A stretch of 64,000 nt of DNA from Acidobacteriota bacterium (lineage in GTDB: Bacteria; Acidobacteriota; Thermoanaerobaculia; Gp7-AA8): contig QHVT01000004.1 in NCBI GenBank assembly GCA_003223645.1, forward strand, positions 309,334 through 373,333, read 5' to 3'. Positions 47,354 to 55,192 of this stretch are shown piece by piece; the first letter of the stretch is position 1, and each line of letters starts with the position of its first letter. Below the pieces are notes generated by a model. That model was not told the DNA's origin and searched no databases. It saw only the letters and a program-made list of their open reading frames with translations. The position numbers and the translations under genes were made by a program.

Positions 47354-49759
47354 ATGTTTCGTACCCGTTGGTTCCGCGTGCTCGCGCTCATCGCCGGCCT
47401 GGCTGGCGTCATGTATCTCGTCGTCAGCCTCTTCCTTCCGTCGTCGCGGCGGCTGATTTTCGGCGTCGACAAACGCAACGGCTACGTGCGCCTCGTGCGC
47501 AATCACGTCACCTTCCTGCCCCCGTATCGCTATTACCGTCTGGAGTTCGATCAACGCGACGGAGCGGCGCAGCGCGATGGACTCGTACGCATTCGCTCGA
47601 AGGAAGGCGTGCCCGTCACGGTCAGCTATCGCCTCCGCTTCAACTTTCCCGGAACGCGCCTTCCCGACTCGCAACGCCTCGTGCGCGACGGATGGAGCGC
47701 GTGGATCCGCACGCGCGTCGGCGAAGCGATGTCCGCGGTGACGCAGCAGTTCCCGATCGAAGAGCTGCTCTCTCCGACGTCGCAGTTCGCGCGGCAGCGC
47801 GGCGTGCTGCGGCAGGTCGTCTCGAACCATCTCGCGCGCAGCGGACTGAAAGTCACGGCGTTCGAGATCTCGCGCATGGAGCCCGATCGCCGCTCGCTGC
47901 TCGAGTACAAACGCGGCGAGTTGCGCCGGGAAGCGCGGGGCGTCGCCGGACGCGTCGTCATCTTCGCGATCGACGGCGCGGACTGGGAGCTGATCACCGA
48001 GCTGTCGCACGACGGACGCGTCCCGAACCTGCAGGCACTCGCGCGCGGCGGCACGACCGGATCGATGCAGACGATTCAGCCCACGGTGTCGCCATTGGTC
48101 TGGACGACCGTCGCAACCGGACTTCCTCCCGATCGTCACGGCGTGATCGACTTCACGATGAACAATCGTCCCGTCGACGCGCTGACGCGGCGCGTGCCGG
48201 CTTTGTGGGACATCGCCGAGGCATTCGGAAGGCAGGCGCAAGTGACGGATTGGTGGACGGCATGGCCGCCGCTGCCGGACAGCGCCGTCACCGTCGACAC
48301 GCCCGTCGTGTTGCAGCGCAATGCGATCTGGCCGCGCGATCTCGCTCCGCGCATCGGCGCGCAGTTCGTCGCTCCGGAGTCCCTCGGACACCCGCAAGTC
48401 GGACGCTTCCTCAACATCAGTCCGAGCGAGTTCGACGCCGCGATCGCGTCGAACAATCCGAGCGATCCCGTCATCGTGTTCCGCAACATCCTCGCGAAAA
48501 CGTGGAGCGATCATCGCGCCGCGATCCAGCTCTATCAGCAACAGCAGCCGCTGCTCACGATGATGTCGTTCGAAGGGACCGACGCCGTCAATCACCTCTT
48601 CGGTCCGTACCATCCACCGTACCGCGAAGGCATCAGCCAGGAGAACTTTCGCAAGTACTGGCCGACCGTCGCGAACTACTACTCCGAAGTCGACCGGCTG
48701 ATCGGCGAGTGGATGAAAGTGATCAGCGACGACACCACGGTGCTCGTCGTCTCCGCGTATGGATTCCGCTGGGACAAAACGCGTCCGCACACGCAGCCGA
48801 TCGGACGCAGCGCGCTCTCCGATCATCGCAATCCCGGCATCTTCATCGCGTACGGCAATCACGTCGCGGCCGGCGGCGGCTACCACTCGCTGACGCTGTA
48901 CGACATCGCGCCGACCGTGCTGGCGATTCTCGGATTGCCGAAATCGCTCGAGATGCCGGGCAATCTCGCGCCCGGCGTCTTCCGCGACATCACGCCGCTG
49001 ACGTCCGTGCGCGTCGTCAGCTACAACGAATTTTTCGCCGGCCGTCCCGTCGGCGCGCCCGGCGTCGATCCGCAGCGCTACACGCAGACGCTGCAGGCAA
49101 TCGGACATCTCAGCGGTCCGTCCGCGATGCAGCCGGTGTTCGAAGAAGGCGACCAGCCGCGTCAGACCGCGCAGGCGCAGACGCCCGCACAGTTCGGCGC
49201 GTACGCCTACTACAACAACCTCGGCATCGATCTGCGCAAACAGGGCAAGCACAAAGAAGCGATCGAGGCGTTCCAGCAGGCGATCCAGCTCAACCCCGCG
49301 CGCTTCACGCCGTACCTCAACCTCGCGATCGAGCTCTTCGATCGCCAGCAATTCACCGCCGCGGACGACGTCTTCGTGCAAGCGGTCGCGCGCGGACTGC
49401 CGAACGGCGAGCAGTGGTTCGCCGACTTCGCCGCGCTCTATCGCTCGCAGAACATGACCTCGCGCGCGATCAACCTGCTCTACAAGGGAAAACAAATCTT
49501 CCCCCAGTCCTACCTCATCGCCGCCAACCTCGGCTCCGCCCTCGCGCAAGCCAACCGCTACACCGAAGGCGTCCCCGAGCTCGAACGCGCCCTCGGCCTC
49601 CAGCCGTCGTCAACGCTGGTGTTGAACGACCTCGGCATCTATTACGCGAAGAAGCAGGACTACGGCCGCGCGCTGGACTTCTGGAATCGGTCGCTGACGA
49701 TCGATCCGCGGCAACCGGGCATCCGGAAGGCGGCGGACGCGGTCAGGACTTACCTCTGA
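47354..49759 (+). CDS. Membrane-anchored SPFH-like / alkaline-phosphatase-superfamily / TPR fusion protein
   Basis: An 801-residue protein from ATG 47354; TTG 47336 would add six residues. One N-terminal TM (VLALIAGLAGVMYLVVSLFL) precedes an SPFH/Band-7-like region (SKEGVPVTVSYRLRFNFPG, LARSGLKVTAFEISRM). Residues about 200-580 are a type I phosphodiesterase/alkaline phosphatase fold (VVIFAIDGADWELI, PLVWTTVATGLPPDRHGVID, EGTDAVNHLFGPYH, GGYHSLTLYDIAPTVLAILG). The canonical SDHGF motif is SAYGF here, losing a metal Asp and His. The tail is TPR (NNLGIDLRKQGKHKEAIEAF). It may be catalytically impaired. Confidence 0.75.
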   Translation: MFRTRWFRVLALIAGLAGVMYLVVSLFLPSSRRLIFGVDKRNGYVRLVRNHVTFLPPYRYYRLEFDQRDGAAQRDGLVRIRSKEGVPVTVSYRLRFNFPGTRLPDSQRLVRDGWSAWIRTRVGEAMSAVTQQFPIEELLSPTSQFARQRGVLRQVVSNHLARSGLKVTAFEISRMEPDRRSLLEYKRGELRREARGVAGRVVIFAIDGADWELITELSHDGRVPNLQALARGGTTGSMQTIQPTVSPLVWTTVATGLPPDRHGVIDFTMNNRPVDALTRRVPALWDIAEAFGRQAQVTDWWTAWPPLPDSAVTVDTPVVLQRNAIWPRDLAPRIGAQFVAPESLGHPQVGRFLNISPSEFDAAIASNNPSDPVIVFRNILAKTWSDHRAAIQLYQQQQPLLTMMSFEGTDAVNHLFGPYHPPYREGISQENFRKYWPTVANYYSEVDRLIGEWMKVISDDTTVLVVSAYGFRWDKTRPHTQPIGRSALSDHRNPGIFIAYGNHVAAGGGYHSLTLYDIAPTVLAILGLPKSLEMPGNLAPGVFRDITPLTSVRVVSYNEFFAGRPVGAPGVDPQRYTQTLQAIGHLSGPSAMQPVFEEGDQPRQTAQAQTPAQFGAYAYYNNLGIDLRKQGKHKEAIEAFQQAIQLNPARFTPYLNLAIELFDRQQFTAADDVFVQAVARGLPNGEQWFADFAALYRSQNMTSRAINLLYKGKQIFPQSYLIAANLGSALAQANRYTEGVPELERALGLQPSSTLVLNDLGIYYAKKQDYGRALDFWNRSLTIDPRQPGIRKAADAVRTYL

Positions 49760-49858
49760 TCGTTGTCGGGTCGATCGTTCGGAGACCTTTATCCCCATCG
49801 GAGATGACTTAACCGGCATTTCTCACAGCATCTGAAAAGGCGTGGAGCAAGTGTCAAC

Positions 49859-49943
49859 GTCATCCTGAGCCGGCGAAGCGCGGCGAAGGATCTCAAGTTA
49901 CGTAGATTGAGATCTTTCGCCGTCTACGCGGCTCAAGATGACG
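49859..49943. repeat. Palindromic element, family H (copy H2)
   Basis: Ends cgtcatcctgagcc and ggctcaagatgacg, inner arms gcgaaggatctcaa / ttgagatctttcgc. This free-standing copy defines the borders of the nested H1 and H3. Confidence 0.83.
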
Positions 49944-49980
49944 CGGCAAGGTGTGAGAAATACAGATTAAATCCATCCAC

Positions 49981-50231
49981 GACGGCTTTTATCCGATCCG
50001 CGATCGCTTTTATCCGATCCACGCTGGCTTTTAACCCATCCGCGCTGGCTTGTTATCCCATCCGGGATGGCTTTTATCCCATCCGCGATGGCTTTTATCC
50101 CATCCTCGATGGCTTTTATCCGATCCGCGCTGGCTTTTATCCTGTCCGCGCTGGCTTTTATCCCGTCGGAGATGGCTCAAATCCCATCCGCGATGGCTTT
50201 CATCACATCGGCGACGGTTTTCTCCGCCTGC
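49981..50231. repeat. 21-bp tandem hairpin array (about 11-12 units)
   Basis: Units of the form gatggcttttatcccatccgc run from 49981 to about 50231; all are 21 bp except the fourth (22 bp). Each unit pairs with itself or its neighbour: GATGG-cttttatc-CCATC, or CCATC-cgc-GATGG. Units vary at a few positions (gctgg, ccgatcc, cctgtcc), often in ways that weaken one stem. The array ends at the -35 box of the fur promoter. Confidence 0.9.
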
Positions 50232-50260
50232 TTGACGCCTCCGAACCTAAACACTAGACT
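50232..50260 (+). promoter_or_regulatory. Promoter of fur-ftr1
   Basis: TTGACG (50232-50237), a 17-bp spacer, TAGACT (50255-50260). Predicted transcription start near 50267, giving a leader of about 37 nt that contains the operator. Confidence 0.65.
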
Positions 50261-50273
50261 GCACGTCGGCAAC

Positions 50274-50288
50274 TGAGACTCAGTCTCA
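50274..50288 (+). promoter_or_regulatory. Perfect 7-1-7 palindrome, likely Fur/PerR-type operator
   Basis: TGAGACT-C-AGTCTCA: a perfect 7-1-7 inverted repeat, the geometry of Fur and PerR boxes, although the sequence differs from the E. coli/Bacillus consensus. It sits just downstream of the predicted transcription start and 15 bp before the fur ATG, where bound Fur would block transcription. This suggests autoregulation of the fur-ftr1 unit. Confidence 0.6.
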
Positions 50289-50303
50289 ACCGCAAAAACC
50301 CCC

Positions 50304-50804
50304 ATGCCGCAGGTCGAGCGCCACGTCACGAAGTTCAACGACTTCCTCCTTCAGCAGGGGTTGAAGCCGACGTCCGAGCGCACGGCTCTCATCCGCGAGA
50401 TTTTTTCCACGCATTACCACTTCGATGCCGACGAGCTGCTCTTCAAGATGAAGCAGAACGAGGTGAAGATCTCGCGGGCGACGGTGTATCGCACGCTGGA
50501 GCTCCTCGTGAAGTCCGGGCTCGTGCGGCGGGTGCATCTTGGGGAAGATCATTACCACTACGAGCACGTGAGCGGCGACTCGCATCACGATCATCTCGTC
50601 TGCACGGTTTGTGGGGCGGTGATCGAGTTCCATGACGAGGAGCTCGAGCGGCGGCAGCGCGAGATTTGCGAGAAGAAGAAGTTCACCCCCACCTTTCACA
50701 ACCTGCAGATCCTCGGCGTGTGCGACGCGTGCCGCCGCAAGGGTCAGCTGCCCGATGCTCCCGATCGCGTGCGGATGATTCACGCGACGAAGCTCAGAAG
50801 GTAA
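50304..50804 (+). CDS. fur: Fur-family transcriptional regulator
   Basis: A 166-residue metal-dependent repressor. The N-terminal winged helix reads KPTSERTALIREIF, HFDADELLFKMKQNEVKISR, ATVYRTLELLVKSGLVRRV. The dimerisation domain has the His-rich DHYHYEHVSGDSHHDHLVC and two CxxC pairs, CTVC and CDAC, for structural zinc. Sequence suits Fur (iron) more than Zur, and the adjacent iron permease supports iron sensing. No clear ribosome site precedes ATG 50304. A perfect palindrome in the leader is the likely autoregulatory site. Confidence 0.94.
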   Translation: MPQVERHVTKFNDFLLQQGLKPTSERTALIREIFSTHYHFDADELLFKMKQNEVKISRATVYRTLELLVKSGLVRRVHLGEDHYHYEHVSGDSHHDHLVCTVCGAVIEFHDEELERRQREICEKKKFTPTFHNLQILGVCDACRRKGQLPDAPDRVRMIHATKLRR

Positions 50805-50813
50805 ATCCCGATC

Positions 50814-51569
50814 ATGCTCAATGCCATCATCATCGTCACGCGCGAAGGCTTCGAGGCGTTCCTCACCGTCGCGATCATCCTCGCCTACCTCCGCAAGACC
50901 GGCCGCGACTGGCTGCGTCCCGCCGTCTGGTGGGGCATCGCGCTCTCGCTCGTCGCCAGCTTCGCCCTCGGCTACTGGCTGAAAAACGTCTCGAACCAGC
51001 CGCTGTGGGAAGGCGTGCTCGCAATCGTCGCGGCGATTCTCGTGGCGACGTTCGTCATTCACATGTGGCGCGTGGCGCCGCGCATGAAGCGCGACATGGA
51101 AGCGAAGCTCGAACAGCACGCCACCAGCGGCTCGCGCGCGCTCGCCATCGCCGGCACGTTCGCGTTCACGCTGTTCATGGTCACGCGCGAAGGGATGGAG
51201 ACCGCGCTGATGCTGATTCAGGTGCGGCAGGGACGCTTCTTCCTCGGCTGCGCGATCGGTCTCGCGCTCGCCGCGGCGATGTCCGCGCTCTGGGCACATT
51301 TCGGACATCGCATCAACGTCAAGCGCTTCTTCCAGGTCACCGGCCTGTTCCTGCTGCTGTTCATCGGACAGATCATCTTCAACGGCATTCACGAGTTGGC
51401 CGAGGCGGGCGTGCTGCCGAACAGCGACGCGATTCACAGCGCAACGGAGCCGTACGGTCCCGACGGACGCTTCGCGCCGTGGATCACGGGCGGCATCATC
51501 GTGTTGTGCGCCGCGTGGGTGACCGGCGCGACGCTCGTCGATCGCGCGCGGCGACGCGCCGTCGCCTGA
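50814..51569 (+). CDS. FTR1-family high-affinity iron permease
   Basis: Polytopic inner-membrane protein of 251 residues with about seven spans. It carries the two REGxE iron-binding motifs of FTR1/EfeU: VTREGFEAFL in TM1 and VTREGMETAL in TM4. Other spans include FFQVTGLFLLLFIGQIIFNG with HELAEAGVLP. It imports ferric or ferrous iron, in other bacteria with EfeO/EfeB or a cupredoxin, none of which is here. It is 9 bp after fur, so the regulator and transporter form one iron-responsive unit. Confidence 0.9.
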   Translation: MLNAIIIVTREGFEAFLTVAIILAYLRKTGRDWLRPAVWWGIALSLVASFALGYWLKNVSNQPLWEGVLAIVAAILVATFVIHMWRVAPRMKRDMEAKLEQHATSGSRALAIAGTFAFTLFMVTREGMETALMLIQVRQGRFFLGCAIGLALAAAMSALWAHFGHRINVKRFFQVTGLFLLLFIGQIIFNGIHELAEAGVLPNSDAIHSATEPYGPDGRFAPWITGGIIVLCAAWVTGATLVDRARRRAVA

Positions 51570-51581
51570 TCGTTTCACCAT

Positions 51582-51675
51582 GTGGCGACCGCTGCCCTCA
51601 GCGGTCGCGGCGGCGCGAAATGCGCCGCTGGCGCCGCCAGGCGGCGCTGTGACCGCTGAGGGCAGCGGTCACCAC
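51582..51675. repeat. Palindromic element, family G (copy G1)
   Basis: Arms gtggcgaccgctgccctcag and its inverse ending gggcagcggtcaccac, inner stem cggcgcg..cgccgcc. It lies between the convergent ftr1 and kinase-fragment genes, directly after the latter's truncated 3' end. Confidence 0.82.
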
Positions 51676-51679
51676 AACG

Positions 51680-52330
51680 TCACGACGCGCTGCGCGCGAG
51701 CTCGATCAGCTCGTTGATTTTTCCGAGCAGCTCCATGCCGCTCGTGCGCGCGATCGTCGCCATCTTGCGGCTGCGGTCGTCGTCGACGCTTTCGGCAAGC
51801 AAGTCGGTGAAGCCGATGATGTGATTGAGCGGCGTCCGCAGCTCGTGGCTGATGTTCATCAGGAACGCGCTCTTCGCGCGCAGCGCCTGCTGGAGGTCAT
51901 GCGTTCGCGCGGTGACGCGGCGCTCCAGCTCCTCGCTGATCTTCTTCTTCGAGGTGATGTCCTGGAACACCGCGACCGCGAATGCGACGCGGTGCTGCAT
52001 GTCGAACATCGGCGTCGCCGTCACCTCGATTGCGACGCGCTCGCCGTCGCGATCGATTTCCATGTCGTCGACGTGCGCTCGCTCGCCGGCCAGCGCGCGG
52101 ACGATCGGCATGCGCGACGTCGGATACGGCTCGTCCGTTCCCGCGATGTACGCCGCGTAGCGGTCGCGAAGATTCTCGGCGTGATCCCCCTCGGCGATCG
52201 CGCGGCCGAGGAGCTCCTGCGCGGCCCAATTTGCATAGACCGCGGCACCCGCGGCGTCGAGAATGAAGACGCCGACCGGAAGCGCCTCAATGAGCTGAGG
52301 CAGCCACTCCGCGCCAAATGCGCGATGCAC
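51680..52330 (-). CDS. PAS-HisKA sensor protein lacking a kinase ATPase domain
   Basis: A 216-residue protein started at GTG 52330 (ribosome site GAGAGG). Residues about 10-125 form a PAS domain (VGVFILDAAGAAVYANWAAQ, FAVAVFQDITSKKK), then a coiled linker and a HisKA helix pair with the phospho-acceptor His162 in FLMNISHELRTPLNHIIGF. It stops at SELARSAS-like residues right after the dimerisation helices; no HATPase_c domain follows. It is therefore either a truncated kinase or a phosphotransfer/dimerisation module served by another protein's ATPase. The adjacent palindrome G1 starts 5 bp after the stop. Confidence 0.85.
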   Translation of the reverse strand: MHRAFGAEWLPQLIEALPVGVFILDAAGAAVYANWAAQELLGRAIAEGDHAENLRDRYAAYIAGTDEPYPTSRMPIVRALAGERAHVDDMEIDRDGERVAIEVTATPMFDMQHRVAFAVAVFQDITSKKKISEELERRVTARTHDLQQALRAKSAFLMNISHELRTPLNHIIGFTDLLAESVDDDRSRKMATIARTSGMELLGKINELIELARSAS

Positions 52331-52368
52331 AGATTTTCCTCTCTCCCTGCCTGCGAGGGCGGATCGTA

Positions 52369-53769
52369 TCACCGAAGTTTTGCGAGGAGGCGATCGAGCC
52401 GCGCCACTGTTTTCTCTTTGCCGAGGAGCACCGCGACGTCGAAAATCGGCGGCGACGCGCCGCGTCCGGTGAGCGCGAGGCGCAGCGGATGGATGTACTT
52501 CGCCGCGCCGAGGCCGCGCGACTCCGCGAGCGCGCGTAGCGATTGCTCCGTCGTCGCGACGTCGAACGGTTGCGTGTTCGCGAGCGCATCGCGCAGCTCG
52601 CTCATGCGCGCGGCGACGTCCTCGCCTTTCAAATGTTTCTTCTCCGCTTCCGCGTCGTACTCGATCGCATCGTCGGCGACGAGGAACGGCTCGATCTGCG
52701 CGGCCAGCTCCTTCAGCGTCCGCGCGCGCGACTTGTGCAGCTCGATCACCGCGCGAATTTCTTCGAGCGGTTTCACGCGCTCGCCGAGGAACGGGACGAG
52801 ATGCGGATACAACTCGTCCGAAGACATCCGCATCATGTACTGCCCGTTCATCCACAGCAGTTTTTCCGCGTCGAAGATCGCCGGCGCTTTGTTGACGTCG
52901 GAGAGATCGAACACGCCCGCCGCATCGTTCGCGTTGATGAGCTCCTGATCGTGGCCGGGGTTCCATCCGAGAAGCACGAGAAAGTTGAAGAGCGCCTGCG
53001 GGACGATGCCGAGGTCGCGATACTCCTCGGCCGACGTCGCGCCGGTGCGCTTCGAGAGGCGCTTGCGATCGGAGCCGAGGATCAGCGGCAGATGCGCGAA
53101 CACCGGAACGTCCGCGCCGAACGCGCGGAACAGGAGGATGTGCTTCGGCGTATTCGAAAGGTGATCGTCGCCGCGCGCGACGTGCGTGATCTGCATGTCG
53201 ATGTCGTCGACGACGACGGAGAGGTGATAGGTCGGATTGCGATCGGAGCGCAGCAGCACGAAGTCGTCGATCAGTTCGCCCTCGAATTGCACGTCGCCGC
53301 GGATCAGATCGTGAAACGCAATCGTGCCGGGATCGACCTTGAATCGGATGATGTGCTCGTCGGTGCCGCTGAGGGCAGCGGCACCCACAAAGCGCGCGCG
53401 GCAGCGGCCGGAGTAGCGATACGCGATGCCCGCCTTCTCCGCGGCGTTGCGCTCCGCTTCCAACTCCTCGACCGTGCAGTAGCAGCGATACGCCTTTCCA
53501 CTCGCCACCAACTCCCCGGCGCGCGCGCGATACAGCTCCAGTCGATCGCTTTGATAGAAGGGACCTTCATCCCACTCGACGCCGAGCCACTGCAGCGACG
53601 CGACGATCTGCTCGGCGTGATGCTGCTTCGAGCGCTCGACGTCCGTGTCCTCGATGCGCAGCAGCATCTTCCCGCCGTGACGCCGCGCGTGGAGGAGATT
53701 GAAGATCGCCGTCCGCGCGCCGCCGACGTGCAGAAATCCGGTAGGGGACGGCGCGAAGCGCAGTTTCAT
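52369..53769 (-). CDS. gltX: Glutamyl-tRNA synthetase
   Basis: Class I aminoacyl-tRNA synthetase, 466 residues. The HIGH-type site is FAPSPTGFLHVGGARTAIFN; KMSKS-type is RKRLSKRTGATS. ARGDDHLSNTPKHILLFRAF and the anticodon-binding C-terminal half follow. It also supplies the glutamyl-tRNA used by HemA. A short palindrome (G2) is translated in frame as VGAAALSGT in the zinc-binding-domain region after CRARF. Divergent from the pseudopilin genes, with 25 bp between starts. Confidence 0.95.
   Translation of the reverse strand: MKLRFAPSPTGFLHVGGARTAIFNLLHARRHGGKMLLRIEDTDVERSKQHHAEQIVASLQWLGVEWDEGPFYQSDRLELYRARAGELVASGKAYRCYCTVEELEAERNAAEKAGIAYRYSGRCRARFVGAAALSGTDEHIIRFKVDPGTIAFHDLIRGDVQFEGELIDDFVLLRSDRNPTYHLSVVVDDIDMQITHVARGDDHLSNTPKHILLFRAFGADVPVFAHLPLILGSDRKRLSKRTGATSAEEYRDLGIVPQALFNFLVLLGWNPGHDQELINANDAAGVFDLSDVNKAPAIFDAEKLLWMNGQYMMRMSSDELYPHLVPFLGERVKPLEEIRAVIELHKSRARTLKELAAQIEPFLVADDAIEYDAEAEKKHLKGEDVAARMSELRDALANTQPFDVATTEQSLRALAESRGLGAAKYIHPLRLALTGRGASPPIFDVAVLLGKEKTVARLDRLLAKLR
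53362..53386. repeat. Short palindrome, family G-like (copy G2), in frame inside gltX
   Basis: Stem ggtgccgct / agcggcacc with gaggg-type loop sequence shared with G1 (ctgagggcagcgg). It encodes about eight residues of GltX. Confidence 0.6.
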
Positions 53770-53794
53770 CGGGCGCGGAGTCTACAATCGACGG

Positions 53795-54184
53795 ATGCGC
53801 CGCGAAAAGGGCTTCTCGCTGATCGAAGTTCTGGCGGCGCTGCTGATCCTCACGCTGATCATCACGATGTCGCTCGCCGCGTTCGTCGAACGCAACAAGC
53901 GGCTGCGCCAGGCGAGCGAGATCATCCTCGCGTATCAGGCGCTGGCGAATGAAGCGGAGTACCGCCGCCGCATCGACTTCGCTCAGCTCGAAACGTCGAA
54001 GCCGCAATTCATCAGCGACACGAAAGTGCTCGCGCCGCTCGAGCCGTTCACCACGGTAGTGACCGTACAGAAGACGAAGCCGGCGGTGAAGAACGTGACG
54101 ATGACCGTGCGCTGGAACGGCGGCACGCGCGAAGCGGCGCTGTCGCTGATGCGCGTCGACACGGGAGGGACGAATTTATGGTGA
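53795..54184 (+). CDS. Type II secretion/type IV pilus pseudopilin (GspI-like)
   Basis: A 129-residue prepilin. Short basic leader MRREKG then the cleavage site and hydrophobic N-methylation helix FSLIEVLAALLILTLIITMS with the conserved Glu5. The remainder is a small beta-rich minor pilin domain (TVVTVQKTKPAVKNVTMTVR). Processed by a prepilin peptidase (not in the window) and assembled as a minor pseudopilin. The first of three consecutive overlapping pseudopilin genes resembling the gspI-gspJ-gspK order. Confidence 0.88.
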   Translation: MRREKGFSLIEVLAALLILTLIITMSLAAFVERNKRLRQASEIILAYQALANEAEYRRRIDFAQLETSKPQFISDTKVLAPLEPFTTVVTVQKTKPAVKNVTMTVRWNGGTREAALSLMRVDTGGTNLW

Positions 54185-54813
54185 GCCCCTCATCCGGCCT
54201 TCGGCCACCTTCTCCCCGCAAGCGGGGAGAAGGGCAACAAGGCGCGCTCGTTCGTTGCCCCTCGCCCCGCTTGCGGGGAGAGGGTGGCGCGAAGCGCCGG
54301 GTGAGGGGCCGCGGCTACACGCTGCTCGAAGTCGTCGTCTCCATGGCGGTCTTCGGCATGTTCCTCGTCATCCTCGCCATGCTGACGGTCGAGATGCGTG
54401 CGCAGGAAAAACGACTGCCGGTCAATTTTCTTCGGCATCCGCAAGTCATCGTCGTCGTGTCGAAACTGCGGCGCGACGTGCAGGATGCCTTCGGCCCCGC
54501 GCCGTATCCGGAGTCGTACGGCGAATACACGCAGTCGCCGCAGACGCTGATCGTGCAGTCGCACGTGAAGGAGACCGGCGGCGTGCAAACGATCGTGTGG
54601 GACTTCCGCACGCCCGGCGAAGTGAAGCGGCGCGCGTACAACGTCGGTGTGCCGACGGATTGGACGTCGCGCGGTTTGCCGCCGGATTTTTCGAGTTTCA
54701 AAATCGACGCCGTCGGCATTCCGGGACGGCCTTACGGCGTGCACATCACCGCGCGCGACGGAAAGGGACGCCTTGCGATCGATCAGATCCTGCAGCCGCG
54801 CGCGCACGAATAG
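54178..54813 (+). CDS. Pseudopilin (GspJ-like) with repeat-extended leader
   Basis: A 211-residue prepilin whose methylation helix GYTLLEVVVSMAVFGMFLVI (cleavage after Gly, Glu5 present) begins only at about residue 46. The preceding leader (SPSSGLRPPSPRKRGEGQQG and more Arg/Gly-rich residues) is encoded by palindrome I1 inserted between the ATG at 54178 and the normal leader. The body (about 150 residues) is a minor-pilin fold. ATG overlaps the GspI-like stop. Whether translation really starts at 54178 or at an internal non-ATG codon near the helix is open. Confidence 0.82.
   Translation: MVSPSSGLRPPSPRKRGEGQQGALVRCPSPRLRGEGGAKRRVRGRGYTLLEVVVSMAVFGMFLVILAMLTVEMRAQEKRLPVNFLRHPQVIVVVSKLRRDVQDAFGPAPYPESYGEYTQSPQTLIVQSHVKETGGVQTIVWDFRTPGEVKRRAYNVGVPTDWTSRGLPPDFSSFKIDAVGIPGRPYGVHITARDGKGRLAIDQILQPRAHE
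54185..54309. repeat. Palindromic element, family I, in the prepilin leader
   Basis: Long inverted repeat with ends gcccctca / tgaggggc and inner arms ccttctccccgcaagcgggg / ccccgcttgcggggagaggg. The core cggccttcggccaccttctc is a repeat type seen in many unrelated bacterial genomes. It encodes the LRPPSPRKRGEG peptide here. Confidence 0.85.
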
Positions 54814-55192
54814 CCAGCGCGGGTTCGCGCTGATCGCCGCCGTCGTGCTGGCGGTTCTCTACGTTGCGCTCATCGAGTTGCTGCTGCTCGACTCCGCGCG
54901 CGAGCTCGGGGAGGCACGAAGGTTTCGCGCGAAAGTCGTCGCGGCGACGCTCGCGGAGAACGGCGCCGAGCTCGCCGCTGCATCGCTCGTGACGCTGGAC
55001 AAGTCGACGGCGAACGAGGCGGACGCGCAAGGAACGATGTTCGGAAACATGACCAAGGCCGGCACGAAGTTCGAGATCCACGGAGAAGGAACGACGATCG
55101 GACTCGTGCGCACGAGCGCAACCGTGGATTTGCAGGGAAGGATCGACGACGGGAACAACGTGAAGATCGAGTACGCCGTGCACACGCCGTAG
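54773..55192 (+). CDS. Pseudopilin (GspK-like)
   Basis: A 139-residue protein from TTG 54773 (AAAGGGA just upstream), overlapping the previous gene by 41 bp. Basic leader RSIRSCSRARTNSQRG, cleavage before FALIAAVVLAVLYVALIELL, which lacks Glu5 as GspK-type tip pseudopilins do. It is shorter than true GspK (about 300), so it is a GspK-like minor subunit or a PilX-type protein. Its TAG lies inside palindrome A6. No secretion ATPase or secretin is nearby. Confidence 0.75.
   Translation: MRSIRSCSRARTNSQRGFALIAAVVLAVLYVALIELLLLDSARELGEARRFRAKVVAATLAENGAELAAASLVTLDKSTANEADAQGTMFGNMTKAGTKFEIHGEGTTIGLVRTSATVDLQGRIDDGNNVKIEYAVHTP

Larger units (their letters stand above)
49760..50303. other. 544-bp gene-free stretch upstream of fur
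   Basis: In order it contains element H2, a 21-bp hairpin tandem array, a sigma-70-type promoter, and a perfect 7-1-7 operator. Open frames through the array read as heptapeptide repeats but change register after the 22-nt fourth unit and lack a ribosome site, so no gene is called. Confidence 0.75.

Noticed and set aside
50067-50276. Heptapeptide-repeat protein encoded by the 21-bp array
   Set aside because: The array is open in several frames because 21 is a multiple of 3, the 22-nt unit shifts the frame, there is no ribosome site and no signal or domain.
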